NCBI RefSeq assembly: GCF_029407905.1
Contig: NW_026577927.1
Location: 186,001 to 250,000 of the forward strand
DNA from: Bubalus kerabau
Lineage: Eukaryota; Chordata; Mammalia; Artiodactyla; Bovidae
Direction of reading: 5' to 3'
DNA: 64,000 nt
In this document: piece by piece, positions 44,150-54,926 of the stretch
How positions within the stretch are numbered: the first letter of the stretch is position 1
Layout: each line of letters opens with the position of its first letter
Translations under genes and position numbers: made by a program
The notes under the pieces: generated by a model
Told to the model about the DNA's origin: nothing
The model's input: only the letters and a program-made list of their open reading frames with translations
Database searches by the model: none

Positions 44150-47100
44150 TTGCTCTCCAGGCCATGCAGGAAAAGAAGGCCCTCATCTCGCGATGACGGG
44201 GGCGTCTCATGGGTTTCCTCAGGCTGCTGCGCCCATGGGGGTTTTCTCACGAGGCACGACGAGGATCTCAGGGAGCCTCTCGTGCGGCGCCAGGGAAGCC
44301 ATGTCTGCATGCGCGAGGCGAGGGGAAGCGCATCATTGCTCTCTAGTCCAGAGAGGGGACAAGGGCCTCAAGACACTTTGAAGAAGGACTATCGAGGTCT
44401 TTCTCGAGTGGCGGCGGGAAACCCTCATTTCCCTCGACTTCTGCCGGGGACCTGAGGGAACTTCCCAGGGTGCCTCTGAGAGGTGAGGGATGCTGTGGAG
44501 TTAGCGGGGCCTCTCGGGATTCCACTGGGGTTGGCGCAATGGAAGAGGGCCTCATCTCGAGGGCAGGCAGGAACCTCAGGCTTCCTCTCTGTTTCTGACT
44601 CCGACCCTCCGACCTCAGGGTCCCTGCAGAGTTGGGAGCGGAGAGTTAGGCCTCGTCTTGTCTGAGGAAGGGAACTCCACTTGCCTCTCGAGTTGCTCAG
44701 GGGGTCTCAGGCCCTTCTTCGAGCTGTGTGTGGAACCCACGGGTGTTTCTGGACGATGCACGGGAGTGTCAGTGCCCCTTCGTGTTGTGCCTTCACCCAC
44801 AGGGTTGCCTTCGAAGAGTTGTCCGTGCAACGGGTTCTTCTCAAGAGTGGACTGGGAAATCGAGGTCGATCGGCATGTGGCACCACCCCCGTGGCTCACC
44901 TCGAATTTCCTCGTGTGGACGGCCTCATCCTGAGATGCGCCGGGAAGGCCGGGAATCCCTTCAAGACCACGCAGGGGAATCGACACTACTGTCGCGATCA
45001 GGAGGGGAGAAGGGGCTCAGATGAAGTGGTGTCGGGACCCTCGGTGTTTCCCTCGAGGGAACCCGGTGTGTCGGGGAATTTCTGGGGGTCGCAAGAAAGG
45101 TGTCAGGTACTGTTTCGCACTTAAGGACGGAAACTGGGACTTCCCTTGAGACGCCATAGCGGACAAGAGGCTCATCTTGCAAAGACGTTGGAACCACGTG
45201 GTTTTTCCCGAGTTGCGGCGGGATTTTCGAGTTATGACAGGGATCTCAGGCTTCCTTTTGGGTTGGTGCTGGGAAGCCCAATCTTCCCCTCTAGTGCGAG
45301 GGAAAGCTGGGGGTTGCGCTCGAGTCACTGCAGGGCCCAAGAGACCTCACCTAGGCGTGTGTCCGGGACCTAATATTCCTCTCCAGGGAAGGCAGGGATC
45401 TCGGGGTTGCATTCCAGGCTCCCCCGGGGAGTCAGGCCTCGTCTCGAGGGGAAGCCAAGGACTCCGCCCTCCTGTCGAGTCGCGACGCGGGTCTCTGGGA
45501 GCCCCCTGAGCGGCCTCAAGGGAGTCCAGCCTCCTCTTCCGTTTGGAGAGAGGACCCGGGATTGCTCTCCAGGCCATGCAGGAAAAGAAGGCCCTCAGCT
45601 CGCGAGGACGGGGGCGTCTCAGGGGTTTCCTCGAGCTGCGGCGCCCGTGGGGGTTTTCTCCCGAGGCACGACGAGGATCTCAGGGAGCCTCTCGTGCGGC
45701 GCCAGGGAAATCAGGTCTCCATGCGCGTGGCGAGGGGGAGCGCGTCCTGGCTCTCAAGTCACGGGAGGGGCCTAGGGCCTCGAGACGCGTTGAAGAAGGA
45801 CTCTCGAGGTCTTCCTCGGGGGGCGGCGTGAAACCATCGTTTCCCTCGCCTTCTGCCGGGGACCATAGGGAACTTCCCAGGGTGCCTCTGAGAGGCGAGG
45901 GATCCTGTGGAGGTGGCGGGGCCCCTCGGGACTCCGCTGGGTCTGGCGCAACGGAAGAGGGCCTCACCTCGAGGGGAGGCAGGAACCTCAGGCTTCCTCT
46001 CCGTTTCGGACTCCGACCGCAGGGTCCCTGCAGAGATGGGACAAGAGAGTCAGGCCTCATCTTATCTGAGGAAGGGAACCCCGCTGGCCTCTCGAGTTGA
46101 TCAGGGGGTCTCAGGCCCCTCGTCGAGCTGTGTGTGGAACCCACGGGTCTTTGCAGACGATGCACGGGGTTGGCAGTGCCTCTTCGTGTTGTGCCTTCAC
46201 CCACAGGGTTGCCTTCGAAGAGGGGTCCGGGCCTTGGGTCCTTCTCAAGAGTGGACCTGGGGAATCGGGGGCGTTCGGCATGTGGCACCACCCACGTGGC
46301 TCGTCTCGAATTTCCTCGTGAGACCGGCCTCATCCTGAGGTGCGCCGGGCAGGCCGGGAACCCCTTCCACACCACGCAGGGGAATCGCCTCTCCTGTCAC
46401 GATCAGGAGGGGAGAAGGGGCTCAGAGGAAGCGGTGCCGGGACACTCGGTGTTCCCCTCGGGGGAACCCGGCGTGTCGGGGGACTTTTGGGGGTCGCAGG
46501 AAGGCTGTCAGGGGCCGTTTCGCCCTTCAGGGCGGAACAGGTGACTTCCCTTGAGACGCCGTGGCGGGCAAGGGCCTCATCTTGCCAAGAGGTGGGAACC
46601 ACGTGGTTTTTCTCGAGTTGCGGCGGCATTCTCGAGTTACGACGGGGATCTCAGCCTTCCCCTTGGGTTGGCCCTGGGAAGCCCACTCTTCCACTCAGGT
46701 TGCCAGGGAAAGCTGGGGGTTGCGCTCGAGTCACTGCAGGGCCGAAGAGACCTCACCTAGGCGTGTGTCCGGGGCCTAATATTCCTCTCCAGGGAAGGCA
46801 GGGATCTCGGGGTTGCATTCCAGGCTCCCCCGGGGAGTCAGGCCTCGTCTCGAGGGGAAGCCAAGGACTCCGCTCTCCTCTCGAGTCGCGACGCGGGTCT
46901 CTTGGAGCCCCCTGAGCGGCCTCAAGGGAGTCCAGCCTCCTCTTCCGTTTGGAGAGAGGACCCGGGATTGCTCTCCAGGCCATGCAGGAAAAGAAGGCCC
47001 TCATCTCGCGATGACGGGGGCGTCTCATGGGTTTCCTCAGGCTGCTGCGCCCATGGGGGTTTTCTCACGAGGCACGACGAGGATCTCAGGGAGCCTCTCG

Positions 47101-49786
47101 TGCGGCGCCAGGGAAGCCATGTCTGCATGCGCGAGGCGAGGGGGAGCGCATCATTGCTCTCTAGTCCAGAGAGGGGACAAGGGCCTCAAGACACTTTGAA
47201 GAAGGACTATCGAGGTCTTTCTCGAGTGGCGGCGGGAAACCCTCATTTCCCTCGACTTCTGCCGGGGACCTGAGGGAACTTCCCAGGGTGCCTCTGAGAG
47301 GTGAGGGATGCTGTGGAGTTAGCGGGGCCTCTCGGGATTCCACTGGGGTTGGCGCAATGGAAGAGGGCCTCATCTCGAGGGCAGGCAGGAACCTCAGGCT
47401 TCCTCTCTGTTTCTGACTCCGACCCTCCGACCTCAGGGTCCCTGCAGAGTTGGGAGCGGAGAGTTAGGCCTCGTCTTGTCTGAGGAAGGGAACTCCACTT
47501 GCCTCTCGAGTTGCTCAGGGGGTCTCAGGCCCTTCTTCGAGCTGTGTGTGGAACCCACGGGTGTTTCTGGACGATGCACGGGAGTGTCAGTGCCCCTTCG
47601 TGTTGTGCCTTCACCCACAGGGTTGCCTTCGAAGAGTTGTCCGTGCAACGGGTTCTTCTCAAGAGTGGACCGGGAAATCAAGGTCGATCGGCATGTGGCA
47701 CCACCCCCGTGGCTCACCTCGAATTTCCTCGTGTGGACGGCCTCATCCTGAGATGCGCCGGGAAGGCCGGGAATCCCTTCAAGACCACGCAGGGGAATCG
47801 ACACTCCTGTCGCGACCAGGAGGGGAGAAGGGGCTCAGATGAAGTGGTGTCGGGACCCTCGGTGTTTCCCTCGAGGGAACCCGGTGTGTCGGGGAATTTC
47901 TGGGGGTCGCAAGAAAGGTGTCAAGTACTGTTTCGCACTTAAGGACGGAAACTGGGACTTCCCTTGAGACGCCATAGCGGACAAGAGGCTCATCTTGCAA
48001 AGACGTTGGAACCACGTGGTTTTTCCCGAGTTGCGGCGGGATTTTCGAGTTATGACAGGGATCTCAGGCTTCCTTTTGGGTTGGTGCTGGGAAGCCCAAT
48101 CTTCCCCTCTAGTGCGAGGGAAAGCTGGGGGTTGCGCTCGAGTCACTGCAGGGCCCAAGAGACCTCACCTAGGCGTGTGTCCGGGACCTAATATTCCTCT
48201 CCAGGGAAGGCAGGGATCTCGGGGTTGCATTCCAGGCTCCCCCGGGGAGTCAGGCCTCGTCTCGAGGGGAAGCCAAGGACTCCGCCCTCCTGTCGAGTCG
48301 GGACGCGGGTCTCTGGGAGCCCCCTGAGCGGCCTCAAGGGAGTCCAGCCTCCTCTTCCGTTTGGAGAGAGGACCCGGGATTGCTCTCCAGGCCATGCAGG
48401 AAAAGAAGGCCCTCAGCTCGCGAGGACGGGGGCGTCTCAGGGGTTTCCTCGAGCTGCGGCGCCCGTGGGGGTTTTCTCCCGAGGCACGACGAGGATCTCA
48501 GGGAGCCTCTCGTGCGGCGCCAGGGAAATCAGGTCTCCATGCGCGTGGCGAGGGGGAGCGCGTCCTGGCTCTCAAGTCACGGGAGGGGCCTAGGGCCTCG
48601 AGACGCGTTGAAGAAGGACTCTCGAGGTCTTCCTCGGGGGGCGGCGGGAAACCCTCGTTTCCCTTGCCTTCTGCCGGGGACCTTAGGGAACTTCCCAGGG
48701 TGCCTCTGAGAGGCGAGGGATCCTGTGGAGGTGGCGGGGCCCCTCGGGACTCCGCTGGGTCTGGCGCAACGGAAGAGGGCCTCACCTCGAGGGGAGGCAG
48801 GAACCTCAGGCTTCCTCTCCGTTTCGGACTCCGACCGCAGGGTCCCTGCAGAGATGGGACAAGAGAGTCAGGCCTCATCTTATCTGAGGAAGGGAACCCC
48901 GCTGGCCTCTCGAGTTGCTCAGGGGGTCTCAGGCCCCTCGTCGAGCTGTGTGTGGAACCCGCGGGTCTTTGCAGACGATGCACGAGGTTGGCAGTGCCTC
49001 TTCGTGTTGTGCCTTCACCCACAGGGTTGCCTTCGAAGAGGGGTCCGGGCCTTGGGTCCTTCTCAAGAGTGGACCTGGGGAATCGGGGGCGTTCGGCATG
49101 TGGCACCACCCACGTGGCTCGTCTCGAATTTCCTCGTGAGACCGGCCTCATCCTGAGGTGCGCCGGGCAGGCCGGGAACCCCTTCCACACCACGCAGGGG
49201 AATCGCCTCTCCTGTCACGATCAGGAGGGGAGAAGGGGCTCAGAGGAAGCGGTGCCGGGACACTCGGTGTTCCCCTCGGGGGAACCCGGCGTGTCGGGGG
49301 ACTTTTGGGGGTCGCAGGAAGGCTGTCAGGGGCCGTTTCGCCCTTCAGGGCGGAACAGGTGACTTCCCTTGAGACGCCGTGGCGGGCAAGGGCCTCATCT
49401 TGCCAAGAGGTGGGAACCACATGGTTTTTCTCGAGTTGCGGCGGCATTCTCGAGTTACGACGGGGATCTCAGCCTTCCCCTTGGGTTGGCCCTGGGAAGC
49501 CCACTCTTCCACTCACGTTGCCAGGGAAAGCTGGGGGTTGCGTTCGAGTCACTGCAGGGCCGAAGAGACCTCACCTAGGCGTGTGTCCGGGGCCTAATAT
49601 TCCTCTCCAGGGAAGGCAGGGATCTCGGGGTTGCATTCCAGGCTCCCCCGGGGAGTCAGGCCTCGTCTCGAGGGGAAGCCAAGGACTCCGCTCTCCTCTC
49701 GAGTCGCGACGCGGGTCTCTTGGAGCCCCCTGAGCGGCCTCAAGGGAGTCCAGCCTCCTCTTCCGTTTGGCGAGACGACCCGGGAT
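44150..49786. repeat. Recent 2,818 bp (two-monomer) tandem duplication in satellite I
   Basis: About 44150-46968 and 46968-49786 are nearly identical; reading them side by side I count fewer than about 25 differences in 2.8 kb. Both copies begin at the switch to the 'catctcgcgatgacgggg' version of the monomer and share unusual markers, such as the extra 'ctccgacc' in 'gactccgaccctccgacctc' (44605 and 47423). The left edge is visible because upstream sequence of 44150 and 46968 differs strongly, which places the exchange in the shared 'ggattgctctccaggcc' region. Confidence 0.85.
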
Positions 49787-52700
49787 TGCTCTCCAGGCCA
49801 TGCAGGAAAAGAAGGCCCTCAGCTCGCGAGGACGGGGGCGTCTCAGGGGTTTCCTCGAGCTGCGGCGCCCCTGGGGGTTTTCTCCCGAGGCACGACGAGG
49901 ATCTCAGGGAGCCTCTCGTGCGGCGCCAGGGAAGTCAGGTCTCCATGCGCATGGCGAGGGGGAGCGTGTCATGGCTCTCGAGTCATGGTAGGGGAATCGC
50001 GACTCAACACATTTTGAAGCACTCTCGAGGTCTTTCTCTAGTCACGGTAGAAAACCCAGTGTTCCCTCGACTTGTGCCTGTGACCTCAGGGAGCTTCTCA
50101 TTGTGCCTCTGAGAACTCAGGGATACTGTGGAGTTGGTAGGCGCCTCTCGGGACTCCACTGGTTGTGGTGCAATGGAAGAGGGCTTCATCTCGAGTGGAC
50201 GCAGGAACCTCAGGCTTCCTCTCCGTTTCTGACTCGGATCCCATGGTCCCTGCAGAGTAGGCACAAGAGAGTCACACCTAGTCTTCTGTTGAGGAATGGA
50301 CCTTCGTTTGCCTTTCGAGTTGTTTACAGGGTGACAGGCCACTTGTCGAAATGTCTGTGGGACCTGCGGGTTTTTCTAGACGATGCACGCGGGTGTCAGT
50401 GCCCCTTCGTGTTGTGCCTTCATCCACAGGTTTTCCTTCAAAGAGGTGTGCTGGCATCGGGTTCTTTTTAAGAGTGGACCGTGAAATTGGGGTCTTTCGA
50501 CATGTGGCACCACCCACGAGGCTACGTCTCGAACTTCCTCATGAGACCAGCCTCATCCTGAGGTGCGCCCGGAAGGTCGGGAACCCGTTGCAGACAGAGA
50601 AGGGGAGTCGACCCTCCTGTCGCAATCAGGAGATGAGAAGGGGCTCAGATGAAGTGGTGCCGGGAACCTCGGTGTTCCCCTTGAGTGAGTCTGGTATGTC
50701 GCGGAACTTTGGGGGCCGCATCAAGGGTGCCAAGTACGTTTCGCACTTCAGGATGGAACGTGGGACTTCTCTTGAGATGCTGTAGCGGACAAAGGGCCTC
50801 ATCTTGCGATGACGAGGGAAGCACATGGTTTTTCTCGAGTTGCGGTGGGATTCTCGAGTTACGACGGGGAATTCAGGCTTCCTCTTGTGTTGGCCCAGGA
50901 AGTCTAATCTTCCATTCGAGTTGCGAGGGAGAGCTGGGGATTGGGCTCCATTCACTGAAGGACAAACTAGACCTCATCTAGGCTTGTATCCAGGACTTAA
51001 TGTTCCTCACCATAGGCGACAGTGATTTGGGGTTGCATTCCATACTCACCCGGGGAGTCAGGCCTCATCTCGAGGGGAAGCAAAGGACTCCACTCTCTTC
51101 TCGAGTCGCGACAGGTATCTCTTGGAGCCCACTGAGTGGTCTTTGCTCTGTAGGAGAGCTCTAGTGTTCATAAGCCTGTACATAAGTGAACACAGACATT
51201 CTGTGTGCATGTTGCTGCATACCCAAAATAGGGCCACAAGGAGCCTCATGCTCTCCATGCGGCGCGGAAGCTGTGCAGCCACGCAGCAGCTGAAGAATCC
51301 AACCAATTGCTCTTTTCTTACCTCTGACAGAGCTCGCATTGCCGTAGCCCTTGGCAGTTTGGAAACACTGGACCCTAACCCCTCTCAAAGTAGGCCTGGG
51401 TTCTAGTTCGAATAGAAAGTCAATAGCGGAGCTGAGGACAGGAACGCGGCAGTCATTTATCACACGCTCCTGCAGCCTGCTACTACAGGGACACTAACGC
51501 TAGAAGCTAGGAATGTCTTTGCAAGGTGCGCAAAGAACAAGGGAGAACTTCGACCCTGACTCTAGTATTTCAGTCCCCTGAGCAGATCTGAGGTTCTCCC
51601 GCTGTAGAAGCTAACCCATTCCTTTCAAATACAGGCTTCCTAACACAGGGCCAGTTGGCTGCTTGCTCTTCCACGAAGCAGGCTTCCTTAACTTGCAAAC
51701 TGCGAATTCCGCTTAACAGCCTGGAGGAAAATCGCTTCTTGGAAGATTTTTTTCAGAGGCTGTATCCCCGGAGCTGGGGCCAAGCTAGGGGACCCATACT
51801 GACAAGGGAAGGCAAAACCACATCCAATGTCTTTGCTCTGGAGGACAGCTTTGGTGAGCCTAAGTCTTTCAGGAATATTTCTGGCTCCCACAGAGTCAAA
51901 TTCTGTGTGTGAAGCTGCACAGCCAAAATAGGGGAACAGAGAGCCTGATTCTCTCTGTGTAGCTTTGAAGCTGTCATTCAAACAACAGCTTGAGAATCCA
52001 TACAATGCTCTCCCTTTCTGCTAAGAGAATTCTCATTGCTGTCGTCCTTGACAGTTTGTAGAAATCCGCACCCTAACCCTTCTCCAAGTAGGCCTGGGTC
52101 CTAGCTCGGAATAACAGGCAACGGCGGAGCTGAGGCCAGTAAGGCACAAATGAGGTCTCACACACTCTTGCAGCCTGATCGTCCAGGAGCAGTAAGGCCT
52201 TTTTTTCCCTGCAGGAGGCTCGCTTGCCTTGCCTCCTGTGAACTGCATTTCCCAGCCTGGGCGCAAAGCTGTTCCTGGAGATTTTTTCTCAGGGGCTGTT
52301 TCCCTGGAGCTGGGTCGGACCTCGGGGGCCCAACTCACAGGGGAAGACAAAACCACATGGACAGGTCTATGCTCTGTAGGAGAGCTCTAGTGAACCTCAT
52401 CTCTCAGGAACATTCTTGGCTTCTACAGAGACACCTCTGTGCATGAAGCTACACACCCAACATAGTGGCAAAGGGAGTCTGATTCTCTCCGTGGGTGCTG
52501 ATGCTTTGTGGCAAAGCACCTGCTAAGAATCCATCCGCATAGGCTTCCCTCACCTTGACAGAGGTCTCATTGCTGTAGTCCTTGGCAGTTTGGAAAGAAG
52601 CTGACCCTTACCCTTCACCAAGTAGGCCCTTGTCCTTGATGAATGGAAAGGCAGTAGCTGAGCTGAGGCCAGTAAGGCGCCAGTCAAGTCTGACATATTC

Positions 52701-53617
52701 CCGATGCCTGCTCCTTCATGGAAAATAACGTTAGAATCTGGGAATGTCTTTGCAAGGCTGGCAAAGGGCAGTCAGGAACCTCGACCCTGCCTCTGGAATT
52801 TCTATCTTCTCAGCACATCTGGCAGTCTCGGTCAGGAGAAACTAACCCATTCCTTGCAAATATAGGCTTCCAAACACAGGCCGGTTGGCTGTCTCTTCTT
52901 GCCGAAAGAAGCTTGCTTATCCCACCTCCTGCGAACTCTGCTTCCCAGCCTGGGGGATAAGAGGTTCTTGGAGATCTTTTCTCAGAGGCTGTTTCCACGG
53001 AGCAGGGGCCGATCCCGGAGACCCACATGCACAGGGGAAGGGAAAACCGCATGGATAAGTCTTTGCTCCCTAGGAGTGCTCCAGTGAACCTCACTCTATG
53101 GGGAATGTTCTTGGCTCCAATGGGGACATCTCTGTGTGGGAAGCTGCATAGCCATCATAGAGACACAGAGACCTGATTCTCTCTGTGCAGCTTTGACGCT
53201 GTCGTTCAAACAACAAATTGAGAATCCACACAATGCTCTCCCTTACCACTGAGAGAGTTATCATTGCTGTAGCCCTTCGCAGTTTCTGGAAATCGGCACA
53301 CAAACACTTCTCCAAGTAGGCCTGGGTTCAAGTTCAGATGAACATGCAATAGCGGAGCTGAGGCCAGTAAGGCACCAGTCAGGTGTCACACACTCTGGCA
53401 GCCTGCTCCTCCAGGGACAGTAAGGCCTCTATTTCCCTTCAGGAGGCTCGCTTGCCTTACTTCCTGTGAACAGCGTTTCCCAGCCTGGGCGGAAAGCAGT
53501 TCCTGGAGATCTTTTCTCAGGGGCTGTTTCCCCGGAGTTGGGGCGGACCTCGGGGACCCAACTCACAGGGGAAGGCAAAACCAAATGGACAGGTCTATGC
53601 TCTGTAGGAGATCTCTA

Positions 53618-53623
53618 GTGAAC
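53618..53623. repeat. Left 6 bp target-site duplication of the LTR
   Basis: gtgaac precedes the LTR and is repeated exactly at 54921-54926. The host satellite contains a single 'agtgaacctc' at this place in other monomers, which confirms an insertion. Confidence 0.93.
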
Positions 53624-54031
53624 TGCCGGGGTCCAGCCCCAGCTGATCCAGGGTATTCGAAGCAGAGATGGCGTAGGCGAGGGTCAGGGAACAACTGCTT
53701 AATTAAACGTTAATTAAGGATATAAAGAGTAATAAAATGAGGATAGCTCAGTAGGAAAATTCAGTGGAGAAAAGAGGCTGAGTAGCTTGGTTTACGCGGG
53801 GGACCAATAAAACTTCAAGACAAGAAGCTTGCACCACTTACGTAGGCCACAGGCGTCCTTCCGTTCTCCTGAAGGAGAGGAGACACTGAGGCCTCCCCGG
53901 TCGGATCTTAGAAGCCCAGGCAAAATTAGTAAGCTTGGTGGGTTCCGCGCTCCAGATGGAGACTCAACCAGAGTGAGAGAGAGAGAGAGAGACATGGGGA
54001 GACCAGTCTTTCGAGAAACTGATCCCAATTC

Positions 54032-54037
54032 TTTATT
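54032..54037 (-). terminator. LTR poly(A) signal
   Basis: AATAAA on the minus strand, 12 bases downstream of the TATA box. Transcripts entering the LTR on this strand could be polyadenylated just beyond it, near 54010-54020. Confidence 0.55.
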
Positions 54038-54049
54038 TCCCATGGTCTA

Positions 54050-54057
54050 CTTTTATA
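54050..54057 (-). promoter_or_regulatory. LTR TATA box
   Basis: TATAAAAG on the minus strand, at the U3 end of the solo LTR. Confidence 0.6.
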
Positions 54058-54920
54058 CACTGAGATGTTATGCAAAAGTCACGTGGGGTCAGCAGTCCTG
54101 ACTTTTATCAAAGTCAGGTGCTTCATACAAAAGTATACAGAGGTCTTAGGGGTGTTACATCATCTTCTGGCCGGGGGGCCTGCTGACAATTTACGACCCT
54201 CTCCTTGTGACAGCGGTCAGTCAACCAGGACACTTATTTCTCCAGGGGTGATTATTAAAACAGACGCCACCCAAATAAAGTTACATTCCTATAGGGTGAG
54301 GGTGTAGTGGGTTTTAGTTAAGGAAAGAATTTACTTAGCCTAAGGTCTAACGTGATTTATATCAAAGGTTAATACTTATTTCTTCTATATATTCATTAAT
54401 GTGTATAAGGGCAGGGGATGTGGAGACTTAGCAGTAAACATCAGCTCAACAAATGAAAAACCCTTCACCAATATGATTTCTAATCAGCCCATTATACTTA
54501 TACTAATAATTTTCTAACTTTTCTAAGGAACCTGTTTTTAGAAGGTTTAAAGCATCTCGTGCCTCTCATGGTTGGGAGGCTGTGAGCAATCACATGTGGC
54601 CGGACAAGCCTGTCAGGCAGGCTAGAGAACCTTCAGAAGAGTTTGTAGGTTAAAACACTCTTGTCACACCCAGGGGTTTTTATCAACTGGAGCTCTAGGT
54701 TAACTCCTTCTCCGAAAGAGGTGGTGGGGGACAGCCCCCCGTAAAGTCAGAGGTGTAGGTGAGAGCACAAAATAGTAAGGTAGGCAGGCTCTGGTTATGG
54801 GAGTAGATGCTCGAGGATTTCCAGGGGGACTCCTGAGGCTCGATCCCACCTTTGCGTATGTCGAGCCTCCTTCCTCATGACCTTTGCCATGGGCGGAGTG
54901 CCTCACTCTGGCCCCCAACA

Positions 54921-54926
54921 GTGAAC
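54921..54926. repeat. Right 6 bp target-site duplication of the LTR
   Basis: Exact repeat of gtgaac at 53618-53623; the interrupted satellite monomer resumes here. Confidence 0.93.

Larger units (their letters stand above)
31356..51142. repeat. Satellite I (1.715-type) array 2, ~14 monomers of ~1.40 kb
   Basis: Anchors lie near 31361, 32763, 34167, 35572, 36972, 38392, 39811, 41645, 43048, 44449, 45861, 47267, 48679 and 50081. Spacings are 1,400-1,420 bp except 1,834 for the monomer with the internal duplication. Compared with array 1, one type A monomer is missing near the 5' end and two monomers are gained by the 2,818 bp duplication at 44150-49786. The array ends in a partial monomer cut at the same point as in array 1 ('cccactgagtggtc'), where the second satellite begins. 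Confidence 0.88.
53624..54920 (-). mobile_element. Solo LTR of a class II (ERVK-like) bovine endogenous retrovirus
   Basis: This 1,297 bp element interrupts a short-form satellite monomer. On the minus strand it begins TGTTGGGGGCCAGAG and ends CCCCGGCA, the TG...CA ends of an LTR, with a perfect 6 bp duplication as made by class II retroviral integrases. U3 is about 54058-54920, followed by TATAAAAG and AATAAA. The AATAAA lies between the TATA box and the expected start site, as in betaretroviral LTRs with a very short R. U5 runs down to 53624 and includes a GA/CT dinucleotide run at 53971-53992. No gag, pol or env is present, so this is a solo LTR left by recombination. It resembles the bovine BTLTR1 family from memory; the family name is not verified. 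Confidence 0.88.

Noticed and set aside
53792..54043. Minus-strand 83-codon frame within the LTR
   Set aside because: It begins at the LTR's own poly(A) region and reads through the CT repeat of R/U5, and LTRs of this type do not encode proteins there.
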